Positions 22,441 through 33,951 of a stretch of 64,000 bases of DNA are shown here, in pieces. The position numbers were made by a program, and so were the translations under genes. This stretch comes from Uranotaenia lowii (lineage: Eukaryota > Arthropoda > Insecta > Diptera > Culicidae): the NCBI RefSeq assembly GCF_029784155.1, contig NC_073691.1, positions 21,356,006 to 21,420,005 on the forward strand, read 5' to 3'. A model generated the notes under the pieces. That model worked only from the letters and a program-made list of their open reading frames with translations. It had not been told where the DNA came from and searched no databases. How positions within the stretch are numbered: position 1 is the first letter of the stretch; every line of letters begins with the position of its first letter.

Positions 22441-23065
22441 TTTGTCACACACGCAAAATAATTTTCACTTGAAAAATAAGTGACTTCTGTAGTAAATTCT
22501 CGCCATACGTAATTTCATTTGAATTTTAAGTGACCGGCTGGCTCAATATAAATACAAATACATTACGCTTTCGCCATAAACTTATTGATTGGAAAATTGA
22601 ATCGTAATCCCAAGGCAGATCGCTTACTGCGGATAGTGAGACTTTTAAATCTTCCCTGCTGCAAACCAGAAAATCTGTCCATATCAACCCACAAGCTGAA
22701 ACATGATAACGCCTTTAAATAAATTTTTCTTAAATCACGTTTAACACAAACTACCGCCAAAATCGCTTAGTAAAGAATTGGGAAAATCCAAATCCAGCAT
22801 AAGCTTTAAATGCTGCTCTATAGAATCTGCCATTTTGAACTCTGGAAATAAACACAATTACAACCCGACGTTCACTTGAAATTCAAGTGATGGGGAAGTG
22901 AATATTTTTTATCACTTCAAATTCAAGTGACGACTGAAGTGAATGTGGATGGCTTCACTTGAAATTTAAGTGACTGCCAAGTGAAATGTATATGACGCAT
23001 TTGAATGGAAGAAAATCACTGTATCCTTGTTTTTAAGTGAAAAATCATGTGTTTTTAAGAGTGAA
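22441..23065. repeat. MITE-like block of short palindromes
   Basis: The palindromic word CACTTGAAATTCAAGTGA and variants occur repeatedly (about 22462, 22515, 22873, 22915 and 22960). The ends are roughly inverted (ACACGCAAAATAATTTTCAC on the left against a minus-strand ACACATGATTTTTCACTT on the right). No coding capacity; exact boundaries uncertain. Confidence 0.5.
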
Positions 23066-23679
23066 TTTGGGTTCAGTGCACTTAAATGTCCCTACAAATA
23101 GAAAAATTCTCGTGAATATCGGGAAAATGACTTTTCTTGTTCAAAAAAAACTCTTGCTCGGTGTTTAGAAAAAAATAATTAACTAAAAAAAATGTAAAAT
23201 CCCGGTAAGATTTTGCAAAGTGGTCAATACTCATAAACTATTGAGTATCTATCTAAACTTTTAAATCTTCTTTTTTATAATTTTCTGTAAAAGATTTGTA
23301 AAGGTAATTGATTGAAGTGCGTTTATTTGGAAGGGTGTCGTGCGCCAAGCGATTAAGCACCCTAGTATCGATATTTACAAACTAATAATTACATTAAAGT
23401 TTTCCTAATCTTAGACATTAGATTTCTTTCAAAAGGTTTGTTAATCTTAAAAATTTCAGCACTTTAGTTTCTCTAGCAGCATCGTAGGATAGAATAGAGC
23501 CGATATAATCTTCAAGTTCAGCCTCGTCACGTGCAAAGGTAAGTCTAACCTCATTCGACAAAACAAAACTTTGAATTATTATTCTACTTTTACATACATC
23601 TATTAAATCTGCTATCGGATAAGTAGGATTACAATTTTGCATTTTTTCGACATTTTTCTGTAGCAGTAGAGTGCAAACT

Positions 23680-24248
23680 CCCAGCAAACATGAAATCGCA
23701 TTAAAAATGATAACTTAAGTCATTAAAAACGTTTCTTCGAATCGTAATTCCAACTAACGCAAGTAAAATGTCGTAAAAATCGTTACTCGAAGTCGTATTA
23801 AATGGTTTAAATCGAATATGATAAAAAGTCCGCCATGTTTGCAGATTTTGAAGACGATTTCGTTCCTTTTTTTCTCCCGCGTGGGTCAAAAGAGAGAACA
23901 GCTTTGTTGTTCTCTTTGCGACCAACAGTGCAACCAGATTGCTAAAAATCAGATGGTGTTTTTGCAAGAATTGCCCAATGACAGAGGCAGCAAATATTGT
24001 CGCTGGCAACAGTTCGCATGCGTTGAGAGAAAAAACTTGTGCTCTCTTGCATTTTTTCAGTATGTATGAATTTGGTGTCGAAATCGTATACTCTTATCGC
24101 TTTAGCCAGAAGTTAAAAATTTGTATGTATATTGCCTTCACTTTGGTAGGTAAATGCTGTTTTTTCGTGTTTCATACGATCATTCTATAATGTATATGAA
24201 ATGTATAACAAAGTTGTTGAGAAAATACCTACAAAAATGTTTGCTGGG
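23680..24248. mobile_element. MITE with CCCAGCAAACAT ends
   Basis: The terminal 12 bases CCCAGCAAACAT at 23680 match the complement of ATGTTTGCTGGG ending at 24248. I could not see a convincing target duplication. The interior has no protein domain; several short overlapping frames are incidental. Confidence 0.55.
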
Positions 24249-24641
24249 CTATTGCCTAACAAAATATTTACATACGTGTGCTAAAAAAATGTAATGCAAC
24301 GAAAAGTCAAGCTTAACATTTAAAAGCCAAAAGTCTCAATCCAAATTTGAACAACCCTTTGAGGGGCTGAAATGCGCTAACAAATAAAGAAGAATACTAA
24401 GACCCTTGATTTCAATACACCTGGGTTAATTTGAATCCACCTATTGAATATCCAATGAAAATTTAGCTCTACCTTCGATTTGCATATGATCTTCTCAGGA
24501 AGAGCTTAAATACTGTCAACAAGTAAATCATTGGTACCTATGGCTATCGTAGGAAGATTAACAAGTACCTGTACCTAAATCTCTGATCACTGGTTTCCAA
24601 TTGGGAGACTCGAGTGTGCAGGTATTTAGTGTCGTATTCCG

Positions 24642-24648
24642 TATAAAA
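24642..24648 (+). promoter_or_regulatory. TATA box of third F-box gene
   Basis: TATAAAA lies 89 bp before the start codon. An initiator-like TCATTC follows at 24674-24679. The layout is almost the same as for the first F-box gene. Confidence 0.55.
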
Positions 24649-24730
24649 ATGCTGATCGGCAGTTGAGCATTTATCATTCGGCGTTTGAAGTATTACCAAA
24701 CATAGTGCTAAGTTTTCCACAGATCTCAAC

Positions 24731-26299
24731 ATGTCATCGTTTCCGAGATGTTTCGGCGGCAGCTTCACACGGGGTTTTGCGTTGGCCAACACCAGAGTGA
24801 AACCGAGAAGGATGCCAACCACGATCCAACACTGTCCATACGAAGTGCTGGACAAAATATTCGACTATCTATCGTTCGAGGATCGCAAATCCGCCTCGCT
24901 AGTGTCGAAGCGGTGGAACGAGATAGCCTTCAACAGCTACTATATGAAGCGGGTGCTGCTGAGGATCGACCAGCAGGATTGTGAAATGTACAAAGCTTTA
25001 GAATTTAGTCAACGAGTGTACCGCAATGTGTCGGCCTTCTGTGAGTTCAGTTTCTGTAGTGAGGTTCAGTTTTTGACCTTGATGAGCGTATTAGAGGCAT
25101 GCGGAGAAAGTGTGGAAAGTTTCCAGTGCAAGACCAGCTTGAACAAAGTGCAGTTCGGATGGATTTTGAAGAAGTTGCCGAAGCTTCGATGGCTGGAAGT
25201 TGCAGTGCTGCAAACCGACGAATGGGCAGGACATGGAAAGGATGATATTCCTCTTTCGGGCAAGTTGCATGTGCGACTTTCGTTCGACCGAATGTTTGGC
25301 AGTGACGATATGAACATCCCAGCCATCTTCCGAGGACCCAAAGGCCAGGGACATGAGGCGCTACATTATACGCACAGTGACTTTGCCAGTGCCATGAGTG
25401 CCGTGCGTGCTTTGGGACCAAAGCTCGAATCATTCGATATAACATATCATGATCTTATTCTACCGGAGAACTTCTTCAAGGTACCGAATGTGAAGACGCT
25501 CAATCTTTCGGGTACATTTTTCACGAGCAATATCGATATGAATCTACTGCGACAATGTACTCTTCTGACCGAAGCGTATCTCGAATTCTTCGTTTGCGAT
25601 GAGTTTCTCGAAGCGATCACAAAAGCCAGTCCCAACATCCAAAAGCTGCACTTCAACTCGGGAAGAATATCCCAAACAGGATTCTCCAACTTGAGGCGCT
25701 TAACCAAGCTTCGACATCTGTCGATGTCAGGTCACATCCGATCGGGCATGATGGTTTCCTGCCGACCCCTTAAAACTGTCCAAGAACTTCAGCTCGCGTT
25801 CATGCACCCGTCGAACGGAGGAAACACCTTCGAACAGATCTGCCACACCTTCCCCCAAATCCGAGAGCTAAAGTTGTCATTTGAGCTACAAGCTGTAGCG
25901 GAACTTACCGTAGCTCATCTGGGGGCCTCACCACCGGCCAACCTGCGACACCTAATTATAAACGACGGATCGTTTCGAGTGTCAACGCAATCGATCAACA
26001 CTCCGGAAACGATCTCGGCGCTGTTCAGCTTCCCGGAAGTAACCCTGGAGGGGGTAGATCTACCTTGGCGTGAACCCGCCGGCAAGTGTCGCATCCAGAG
26101 GCTAACGCTGCGTCAAATGCAAGTCACCCGGGACTTGCATTTGATGCAATACTTTAAGAGGCTCGGACCGCTGCGATATCTGGAGATCGATCAGTGCCGC
26201 AATATTACTGAGACTGCGATCGCTACCCTGAGGGCCCGGTATCCGGAGAGTGTGTTTCGGTTTTTGCCGTTGAAACTACAGAAGCTAGAAGGGCATTAA
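24731..26299 (+). CDS. F-box/leucine-rich-repeat protein 3
   Basis: A 522-residue intronless gene with a short basic N-terminus. The F-box is at residues 34-75 (CPYEVLDKIFDYLSFEDRKS, then ASLVSKRWNEIAF); Cys of the usual LVC is Ser here. LRR-like repeats follow, ending with LRYLEIDQCRNITETAIATL and RARYPESVFRF, which aligns well with the first paralogue. The family motif appears as VYRNVSAFCEF. Expected role is SCF substrate adaptor, substrate unknown. The TATA box, ATG position and single-exon layout match the first gene, which suggests local duplication. AATAAA lies at 26398-26403, about 100 bases after the stop. Confidence 0.9.
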   Translation: MSSFPRCFGGSFTRGFALANTRVKPRRMPTTIQHCPYEVLDKIFDYLSFEDRKSASLVSKRWNEIAFNSYYMKRVLLRIDQQDCEMYKALEFSQRVYRNVSAFCEFSFCSEVQFLTLMSVLEACGESVESFQCKTSLNKVQFGWILKKLPKLRWLEVAVLQTDEWAGHGKDDIPLSGKLHVRLSFDRMFGSDDMNIPAIFRGPKGQGHEALHYTHSDFASAMSAVRALGPKLESFDITYHDLILPENFFKVPNVKTLNLSGTFFTSNIDMNLLRQCTLLTEAYLEFFVCDEFLEAITKASPNIQKLHFNSGRISQTGFSNLRRLTKLRHLSMSGHIRSGMMVSCRPLKTVQELQLAFMHPSNGGNTFEQICHTFPQIRELKLSFELQAVAELTVAHLGASPPANLRHLIINDGSFRVSTQSINTPETISALFSFPEVTLEGVDLPWREPAGKCRIQRLTLRQMQVTRDLHLMQYFKRLGPLRYLEIDQCRNITETAIATLRARYPESVFRFLPLKLQKLEGH

Positions 26300-26397
26300 G
26301 TGTTATTTTTATGAGAAATACTTTTCGACCTGACAATCTTATCATCGTGATGAAAAAGTGCTATATTTATTGTAAATTTTAATTAATAGTATTGAAT

Positions 26398-26403
26398 AAT
26401 AAA
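26398..26403 (+). terminator. poly(A) signal, third F-box gene
   Basis: AATAAA about 100 bases after the stop codon in a T- and A-rich 3' region. Confidence 0.55.
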
Positions 26404-26528
26404 TTTGAATGAATAGTAAAACAATATTGGGTTCTTCTTGTCAATCATTTTGTAGAGTTCTTCGAAAAACAGCAAAATTTACTAATTCGCAATCTATATA
26501 ACTATCACTACTACTACACAGCTCCATG

Positions 26529-26608
26529 GTCATCTAACAATTGCAGAATCCCTCTAATGAAAAAACTTACTTTATTTAGTGAGAGGGTTTCTAAAATTGT
26601 TAGATGAC
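26529..26608. repeat. 80-bp hairpin
   Basis: GTCATCTAACAATT at the left pairs with AATTGTTAGATGAC at the right, and inner blocks CCCTCTA and TGAGAGGG extend the stem with mismatches. It is probably a tiny MITE. Confidence 0.6.
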
Positions 26609-26689
26609 TAAAGTTATTGGAATAAAATAGATATTGATCAAAGAACATAAAACTAGGAAAAATAAACTATTAGGAGCTTGTGACATTAG

Positions 26690-26960
26690 ACTGAGTCGAT
26701 TTGGGGTCATTTTTGAATTTCTTAAACCCTGAAGTTTCAAAAGCTTTGTTTTGGTTCAAACTCATCCATGATTTTTTGCAGAATTTTTACACGTTTACAT
26801 GCGTAAATTTAAACTTTTAAGTTTGTGTGGGAAAATTGAATATTTTGTACTGGAAAATCAACATCATTTTTATAACTTCTCTGGAACCGATCCCTTTAAT
26901 GGTTTTTGTGCTAAATTTTCCGATGAACAACTTTGTCCTAGACCGTAACCTCGTATTTTA
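26690..26960 (+). repeat. dispersed repeat, cut by the gap
   Basis: The same order of words is found at 8480-8700 and, inverted, at 63290-63550. The right part contains GACCGTAACCTCGTATTTTA, with CCTCGTATTTTATTCG repeated twice in a row just before the N run. Confidence 0.6.
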
Positions 26961-27000
26961 TTCGTGAACCTCGTATTTTATTCGGCAAAAAAGTTAACTT

Positions 27001-27500
27001 NNNNNNNNNNNNNNNNNNNNNNNNNNNNNNNNNNNNNNNNNNNNNNNNNNNNNNNNNNNNNNNNNNNNNNNNNNNNNNNNNNNNNNNNNNNNNNNNNNNN
27101 NNNNNNNNNNNNNNNNNNNNNNNNNNNNNNNNNNNNNNNNNNNNNNNNNNNNNNNNNNNNNNNNNNNNNNNNNNNNNNNNNNNNNNNNNNNNNNNNNNNN
27201 NNNNNNNNNNNNNNNNNNNNNNNNNNNNNNNNNNNNNNNNNNNNNNNNNNNNNNNNNNNNNNNNNNNNNNNNNNNNNNNNNNNNNNNNNNNNNNNNNNNN
27301 NNNNNNNNNNNNNNNNNNNNNNNNNNNNNNNNNNNNNNNNNNNNNNNNNNNNNNNNNNNNNNNNNNNNNNNNNNNNNNNNNNNNNNNNNNNNNNNNNNNN
27401 NNNNNNNNNNNNNNNNNNNNNNNNNNNNNNNNNNNNNNNNNNNNNNNNNNNNNNNNNNNNNNNNNNNNNNNNNNNNNNNNNNNNNNNNNNNNNNNNNNNN
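27001..27500. other. assembly gap (500 N)
   Basis: A round-number run of N, so its true size is unknown. Frames that cross it are meaningless. Confidence 0.98.
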
Positions 27501-28394
27501 TCATTTCGAGAAAATCTTAAAATAGCGACACGTGAAGAAAATAATGGGTCACTAGTCGCAATTTTTGTTTCATGACTAATGATGTTATTCGAATAAATAT
27601 TTACAAAAAAAAGACTATGATATTAACCGGTCCAAGATAACACATTAAAAACGGTATTTGTAAGCCCGAAACTTCGGTATTCAGTATGAAAATTCCGAAA
27701 ATCGGTATGTACTGAAGCGGAGATTGCGGATTCAAGTCCCGTCGGTGAGCTTTTTTTTATCATTTTCGAAAAAGTCCTGATATTTATGGCTTGTGTTATT
27801 TCCTTCTTTTTTGTTATATGCAACGTCGCTACAACTGTTCTCGCAAAAGGAAAGCTCAGTAGGCCCATGGGTTGCTACGTTTTTGCTCGTTTGAAGTGTG
27901 CGTAAAAACACGCTCTCAAACCACTGGGCTCGCTATACATGGGAATTCTCTTTCTGAGTTTCTCATGTAAAGTTAGCTTGTGTAGAGCAAAGGCGGGGGC
28001 AATTCATAGGAGCTTTTCATCAACATGCCCTCTAGCCTAAAATTTCAACACCTATCAAGCTTTCTCCTATTGGCGCACTAATGCCTGTCTATCCACCTTT
28101 CTTTCAAATTTCTATAAAATAAATTCTCTCTAGTTTTCATTTCGCCGCACATGCCATTAAAATTATAATTATTTCCTTCTTTTTTATACCTAGTTTAGTT
28201 TTTGTATAAAGTTGAAATATCTGAGTTATTTGTAGAACAATTTTAACAAAAGTGAAATAAAATTGTAGGTATACGTCTGTTTTAATGTTTAAAATAATAA
28301 TTATTAAGACTACATTTTCGTAATGGATTTGCACTTTGTTAAATTTTACTGGCCTTTCTTCCTTGGCTGGATGCAAAGCTTCTTCTTCCAAATT

Positions 28395-29760
28395 TCGGAC
28401 TATTATTTTTATTTTTTATTTTTTTTTATTTTATTTACAATTTCGGACTATATCAATGAGAATAATCTTTTAAGCAATAGTCAATCTAGATTTAGAGTTC
28501 ATCATAGTACCTTACTACCTTGATTGAAGTGCATAATGGTATTGCCGCTTCTCTTGATAAAAAAGGGTTAGCAGTTCTCCTATTAATTGATTTTGCTAAA
28601 GCTTTCGACAGGGTGTCCCACAAAAAGCTCATCGAAAAATTAATTTTTAAATTTTATTTTTCTGGACCCGCAGCGAAAATGATTGAATCATACCTTCAGG
28701 GTTGTGAACAGGCTGTATTCCTTGATAGCTGCTTTTCTGTCCTAATGCCTATTGAGTCAGGAGTTTCTCAAGGATCAATTCTAGGTCCACTTCCTTTTTC
28801 ACTCTTCATAAATGATCTTCCTACAGTGCTTAAATATTACAATATTCAAATGTTTGCTGATGACGTGCAAATAAATTTTTCTCTGACAAATTAGTGCCCC
28901 TAAGTAATGTTTGTGATAAAATCAATTATGATTTACTAAAAGTTAGTGAAGGGTCCTACTTAAACCTTCTACCTATAAACTCCGCGAAAACTAAAGCTCT
29001 GTTTTTCAATAGATGGAATAGAGGTACAGAGTTTTCGAGACTTCAAGTTTCAGACTCTGAAATTATTTTCTCCGATTATGCAGAAAATCTTGGCGTAATC
29101 TTTGATCATGAACTGTCATGGAAAAGGCAAGTAAACAAACAATGTCTATGGACCCTTAAAAAAAGCTTAATCTTACCACTAGGCGCCTCGATATTAATAC
29201 CAAATTAGAACAGTTCAAATGCTACATTTATCCATTGTTTATATACGAAGATTTTATCTATTCAAAATGTTCAGTTAGGTCCATGGCAGACTTCGAGTTG
29301 TTTTGAACTCATGTGTCCGTTACGTCTATGGTCTATCTAGATTTTCAAGTGTTTCTCATCTTCAAAAAATGCTGATCCGTTGCCCATTCTTTAACTTTTA
29401 TGAACATAGGTTGTGCGTTTTGGTTCATAGAATAGTTACTAGAGGAGGTCCGCATTACATTAAAAGACTATTTGTTCCAGTAAGAAACTCTAGAACTATT
29501 AATTTTGTAATTCCACCTCATATTTCAGTCTATTACAATAACTCGTTTCTCGTAAGAGGCATCTCGAACTGAAATAATCTTCCTACCAGCTTCAAGTCCA
29601 TTAAATCGAAATCGGAACTCAATTCTTATTAGTTAGACATGAAAATTCATCAGAAACTGTTAAATTGAAATGGAAACAAAGCGAACCCAAATGTAACACT
29701 TCAAAAAGATTGTACATATCTTATGTTACACGAATAAAATGGATTATTATTATTATTATG
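28395..29760 (+). pseudogene. non-LTR retrotransposon, 3' half, decayed
   Basis: Reverse transcriptase pieces run left to right in shifting frames: NENNLLSNSQSRFRVHHST near 28456-28515; LLIDFAKAFDRVSHKKLIEK, SGVSQGSILGPLPFSLFINDLP and MFADDVQINFS in 28520-28893; then a post-RT region in 28894-29208 (AKTKALFFN, YAENLGVIFDHELSWK) and 29303-29572 (VRYVYGLSRFSSVSHLQ). FADD is the catalytic motif, so the active site is kept although the reading frame breaks at several points and the 5' end and endonuclease are missing. The element ends at AATAAAATGG and an (ATT)n tail at 29742-29759. It belongs to the Jockey/CR1-like group; the exact clade is uncertain. Confidence 0.85.
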
Positions 29761-30133
29761 TCCAATGCCTCTGGATTGTCTCCAAAACAAGCACCCGGGG
29801 CGAACTGGGCCCCCTTTTTACTGAGGAAATAAGTATTTCCTCGAATACATTTTCACGAGGAACAGTTTTTCAGTAATTTTTAGCAAAAAAGAAATCTTCC
29901 TATCATCTTTACAGAAATATTTAAAAAAAAAACCAACTAACTTCTCAAGTGACGAAAATATTATAATTTTTGAGCACTGGAAAATAAGCTCTTATGAACT
30001 TTAGATCATATTGATCAATAAGGTACGCACAGCAATTGTTCCTCACTTTTCCCCATCATTAAATTTTGGATTTTTCACTATAATCAATTTTAAAACGCGT
30101 TTATACTTTAACTTGTTGTCTCGGGACGAACAG

Positions 30134-30600
30134 AGCGCCATTGATTGGGGCACGATGAGCATTTTCTGCCGTAGAATCTAGCAGCGAATTCATTTCGATG
30201 AAGTCAACTGAATTATAGAGCTACAGCTTGACTATTTTACATCTGACGATTTGACCTATTGGCTAGGTGTCGGAGAGGCAATCAGAAAACTCGAGCTTGA
30301 TTCCTGGTCGTGAGGATTTTTTTTCATTTACCATTCATGATTGGCATCATCCGTCAAACAAAGCATAAGAAGCATAGGTAATGTATGAAATTGTAGAATA
30401 CAAACAATTTACACTGTTTGTATTCTACAAACAAACATACATTATTTTGTTATTGCTTTTTTTATGGATGTACGACTCACCGTTTAAAGCAAAATGCATC
30501 TTTCAGGAATCGAGCTCGAGTCCTCTGATTATCACACTCTTCAGTTGACTTCATCGAGTTGAATTCGCTGCTAGATTCTACGGTAGAAAACGCTTATCTT
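30134..30600. mobile_element. foldback element, second copy of the tRNA-like family
   Basis: The left arm has GATGAGCATTTTCTGCCG, GAATCTAGCAGCGAATTC and a tRNA-like block with GTCGGAGAGGCAATCAG and GAGCTTGATTCC. The right arm mirrors the outer part (GAATTCGCTGCTAGATTC, GGTAGAAAACGC). At its centre (about 30380-30425) TTGTAGAATACAAACA pairs with its complement. It is more decayed than the copy at 38821-39418. The flank at 29900-30110 resembles, in inverted order, the flank at 39440-39700. Confidence 0.65.
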
Positions 30601-30999
30601 TCGATGAATTTTTTTTTGGTTTCCTTGGACATTTTCTTCGCTTTTTCTAGGAATTCATTCTTATTTTGAATGGAAAAAAAGATTGATTTTAAATTTGAAG
30701 ATTTTAGATGAAAGTTTTTTTTTCAATTGCTTATTAAATGTCCTCTGCTTTTTGTATGAGACAAAGTTAAGACTGCCAGCCCTGTTGCCAAAAATGAAAC
30801 GCTTCCAAAAACCAAAGCTAGGCGCCAGGCCAACTGCCCGCAGCTCATGGAGGTAAGTGATGGGCTTGGTTTTCCACGAAAGAAGTAGGCGACGTGACGG
30901 AGGCTTGTCATTCTCTCGCGCCTTGTAAGGCCAACTCTTCTCCTGTTGTCCGTTCTACTGATACCTAGCACTCTGCTGAAATGTGGCTGACTAAGTGGG

Positions 31000-33940
31000 T
31001 GATGTTTTGACAGGCCTTCTCCTCCCCATATCTAGTAGGTATAGCCTTAACGCGAAAAACGGGCCCAAATTTATAATATCGCACAGCCAACTTGTGGGGA
31101 AAGTGTTCATCTAGCCTAGCCTTCTTTGATTTGGCCCATCAAGCGCCAATCGAAGCCAAGTTGGGCGAAGCAACGGGGAAGTTCGTGTTATGAATAGATT
31201 TATTTTCGCTGCTGGATTTTACCTGTGAATTATCATCTCCTTCCCGTTACTTATCTTGAGTGAAAACAGCGAGCCGGATCGATTTCTTCGAAAGGGTTAA
31301 TTTTTCTCCTAGCTTTGATTCTACTACAGCTAGTTTTAGTTTAGATTTTCCGTTTAAATCCTGATGGCTTGAAGGAGTTTACGATTTCTACAAAGCTATT
31401 TCCATCGAAAATTGATCTAAAAGCACTTGAAACACCGAAAGATTGAAACTTTTCCGACATTTTTCCACATCGTTTTTCTACACTAGAACTGAGTCCAAGT
31501 TTCACTGAGAATAAATTGGTTCCGCGTTACGAACTCCGCACTTTTTCGCGTTCAAAAATCACACCTTTCACTTCGAAAAAGGCTTTTAACCGTTTTCACA
31601 CTCGATTCTGAATGAATTTGTGCTAGTTTTCCCTCAAATTTTGGCCCAATTGGTTCCAGCAAGAAGAAAAGTTTGCACTACTTAACAGCCATCGTCCCGA
31701 GAGTGTGGAGGAATGTGTGGTTTATTCGCGATTGGCAAAGGTTCTATCTTTTCGCCTAACGGTATGCAACAAATCGCTTTTTCTTTCTTCCTCTCTCTCC
31801 GGAGGAAGTGTGTGCAAAATTTTCGAGTCTGCGCTGTTCGACCGAATGCACTTCGGCGGGAAAGTTTTGAAATGGTTACCATTCAAATTTAGTGTAGATT
31901 TTTGAAAAACCTTAAAAAAGTAACAAATTAAAAAAAATATTATTCTTTGAAAATTTCTGGTTTTTTTTAACTATTTTCCAACAACTTAAAAAATGCTCTG
32001 AACTTCCTAGGAATCCGTTACATTGTTTTGATTTTTTATAACCGCAAAACGGGAGCAGTGGGTGATTTAAGAGAATACAATGGGAGAGCTCGAGAGAGTA
32101 CAGGAACAAATTTTTTGCTGTTGGGGCAGGTTTTTCACATGCAGTGCTGGGAGGTTTTTGTTGATGTTTTGATGCGACGGACGGAAAATTTGTTCCTGCC
32201 TGTGTGAGTGTCGACGGTGTACGCTTGGAAGGATCGGAAAACTGTGCTTTCCATGACAACTTTGAAGGTAAACAGTGAGAGTGAGAAAAGCGCGTTCCTC
32301 CTGGTGGAATGCCATAAATTATGGCAAACTTGAAACAGCCTATAGGATTTGCAAAACCAGCAGCAGCCGTTTCGAATCGAATCGCAGCAGTCCTTCCTGT
32401 TGAAAATTTCACTTTTTCTTTCGCTGTCTCTGAAGAAAGTTGACAAAATGAGGTTCAACAATTTGAAATTCAACATCTTTGTGAATAATTGTGTTTTGGG
32501 GAGGAGTGTACTCTTCTTTTTCATTTGAGTTTGTTGACGACATATCCGAAGGTAAGAAAAAATCCTTATCTTAAATTTTAAAATTTTCGAACATTGATGA
32601 AAATTTCGTTTTTCAGGAGCTCCACACAAATCGGTTGAGAATCAGGTAAGAATTCCATTGCTTTCAATTTGTTTCTCCGTAAAAATTAATCAATTCCAAA
32701 TTAATTTGGGTGAACTTGAATTTTCACTCAAAATAATCAGCAACTTCTTTACCTAGAATTTTACTTCGAAATATGGATCTTGGTGCGTCCTAAATTCAAA
32801 TTATCTAAAAAAAAGTCGAACTCTGATATTAACTCCGAAAATTGGATTTTTTTTTCAATCTAATAGAAAATCTTATCTAATTAATTTTATACCTGAATAT
32901 GTATATCTTGTTATTAGCGGACCCAATGTGCTTTGCTACACCATTAAAAATAAGTGAAATTTTTCTAAAAATTATTCAAATGTTAATTGTTCTGTGAGAA
33001 TTATTTTTCATCAAATTACAAAATCATAAGCAACCGCTATAGAATAAGAGATCAGCTGGTGTCTCGAATTGCAAGACTAACTTTTTCGTTTTAAGTCCAA
33101 TCGTGTTGCAGTCTTCCAGTTAAATATTTGTCTAAACTTAGGCTTTAATAAAATTTATCAAAAAAACCGTCTGCTAGTGAAGAAAAATGTTATTGATGAG
33201 AAAACCCAATATTTTTGGAGGATGAACTCCTCAGCAAAATACCTTAAAATCCTATCCACGTTTGAGACTTAAGCAACCCCTACCAATAATCAGATGGTTC
33301 TGAAATTGGCATGTGACCTTCTAGTAAGCTAACAATTAATTTTGGCTTGGATCGAATGATATTTAGTGAGATTAGTACAAAAAAGGTAAAAATTACTGTT
33401 ATTATAAAGTACCAAAACTTCTTCAATTTTCAACCAATTTCGATAAATAACCTCTTGAAATCTTTGTTTTGAAGTGACATTTAAGGCAAAAAGAAAATCA
33501 GATTTTTTAAATGTTAACGTCGAGTCTAAACATTCGCTGAAACAAAATTTTCTCTAAAAAAGTGAGATTTTTTAAAGAATTGGTGGAGGAGGTATAGTGA
33601 TAACCTGGTACGCAAAGCTTGTTTTTCGTCATACAAACTTTAACCGAAACCCGTTTTAAAAAAAAGAAAAAAATAGTGTGAAATTATTCGCGAACGTGAT
33701 GCTGTTTCCAGGACCATCTCATATTGGTTTTGATAGAGTGACCAATGCACTTTGAACCAAAAAGTGCTTTATTAAAAAACAAATTACTTTTTCAAATAAC
33801 ATATTCAAAAAAAAAATTGAAACATGAGAATCTAAGATTTTGTGTATGCTCAAAACGTTTTAGCCTTTTAACTGTTTTTATAAGCTGCTGTCAACCCCTA
33901 TTTTTTTAGATCATACAATGTAAATTTTTGCCCCGATTTC
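31000..33940. other. region with candidate non-coding or short exons, no firm gene
   Basis: Base composition is more mixed than elsewhere and several good donor sites occur. A 65-nt intron (32552-32616) and a 29-nt exon (32617-32645) between TTTTTCAG and GTAAGA are plausible, but no known domain results. The rest of 32650-33940 is AT-rich and empty as far as I can see. Confidence 0.3.
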
Positions 33941-33951
33941 CATCTAAAAAT

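Noticed and set aside
26938..27575. Frames of about 190-200 codons across the N run
   Set aside because: They consist almost only of unknown bases.
30723..30971. Minus-strand frame with a hydrophobic stretch (MSCGQLAWRLALVFGSVSF)
   Set aside because: A signal-like helix alone is weak. The plus strand has a better exon with a strong donor over the same bases, and no minus-strand donor follows.
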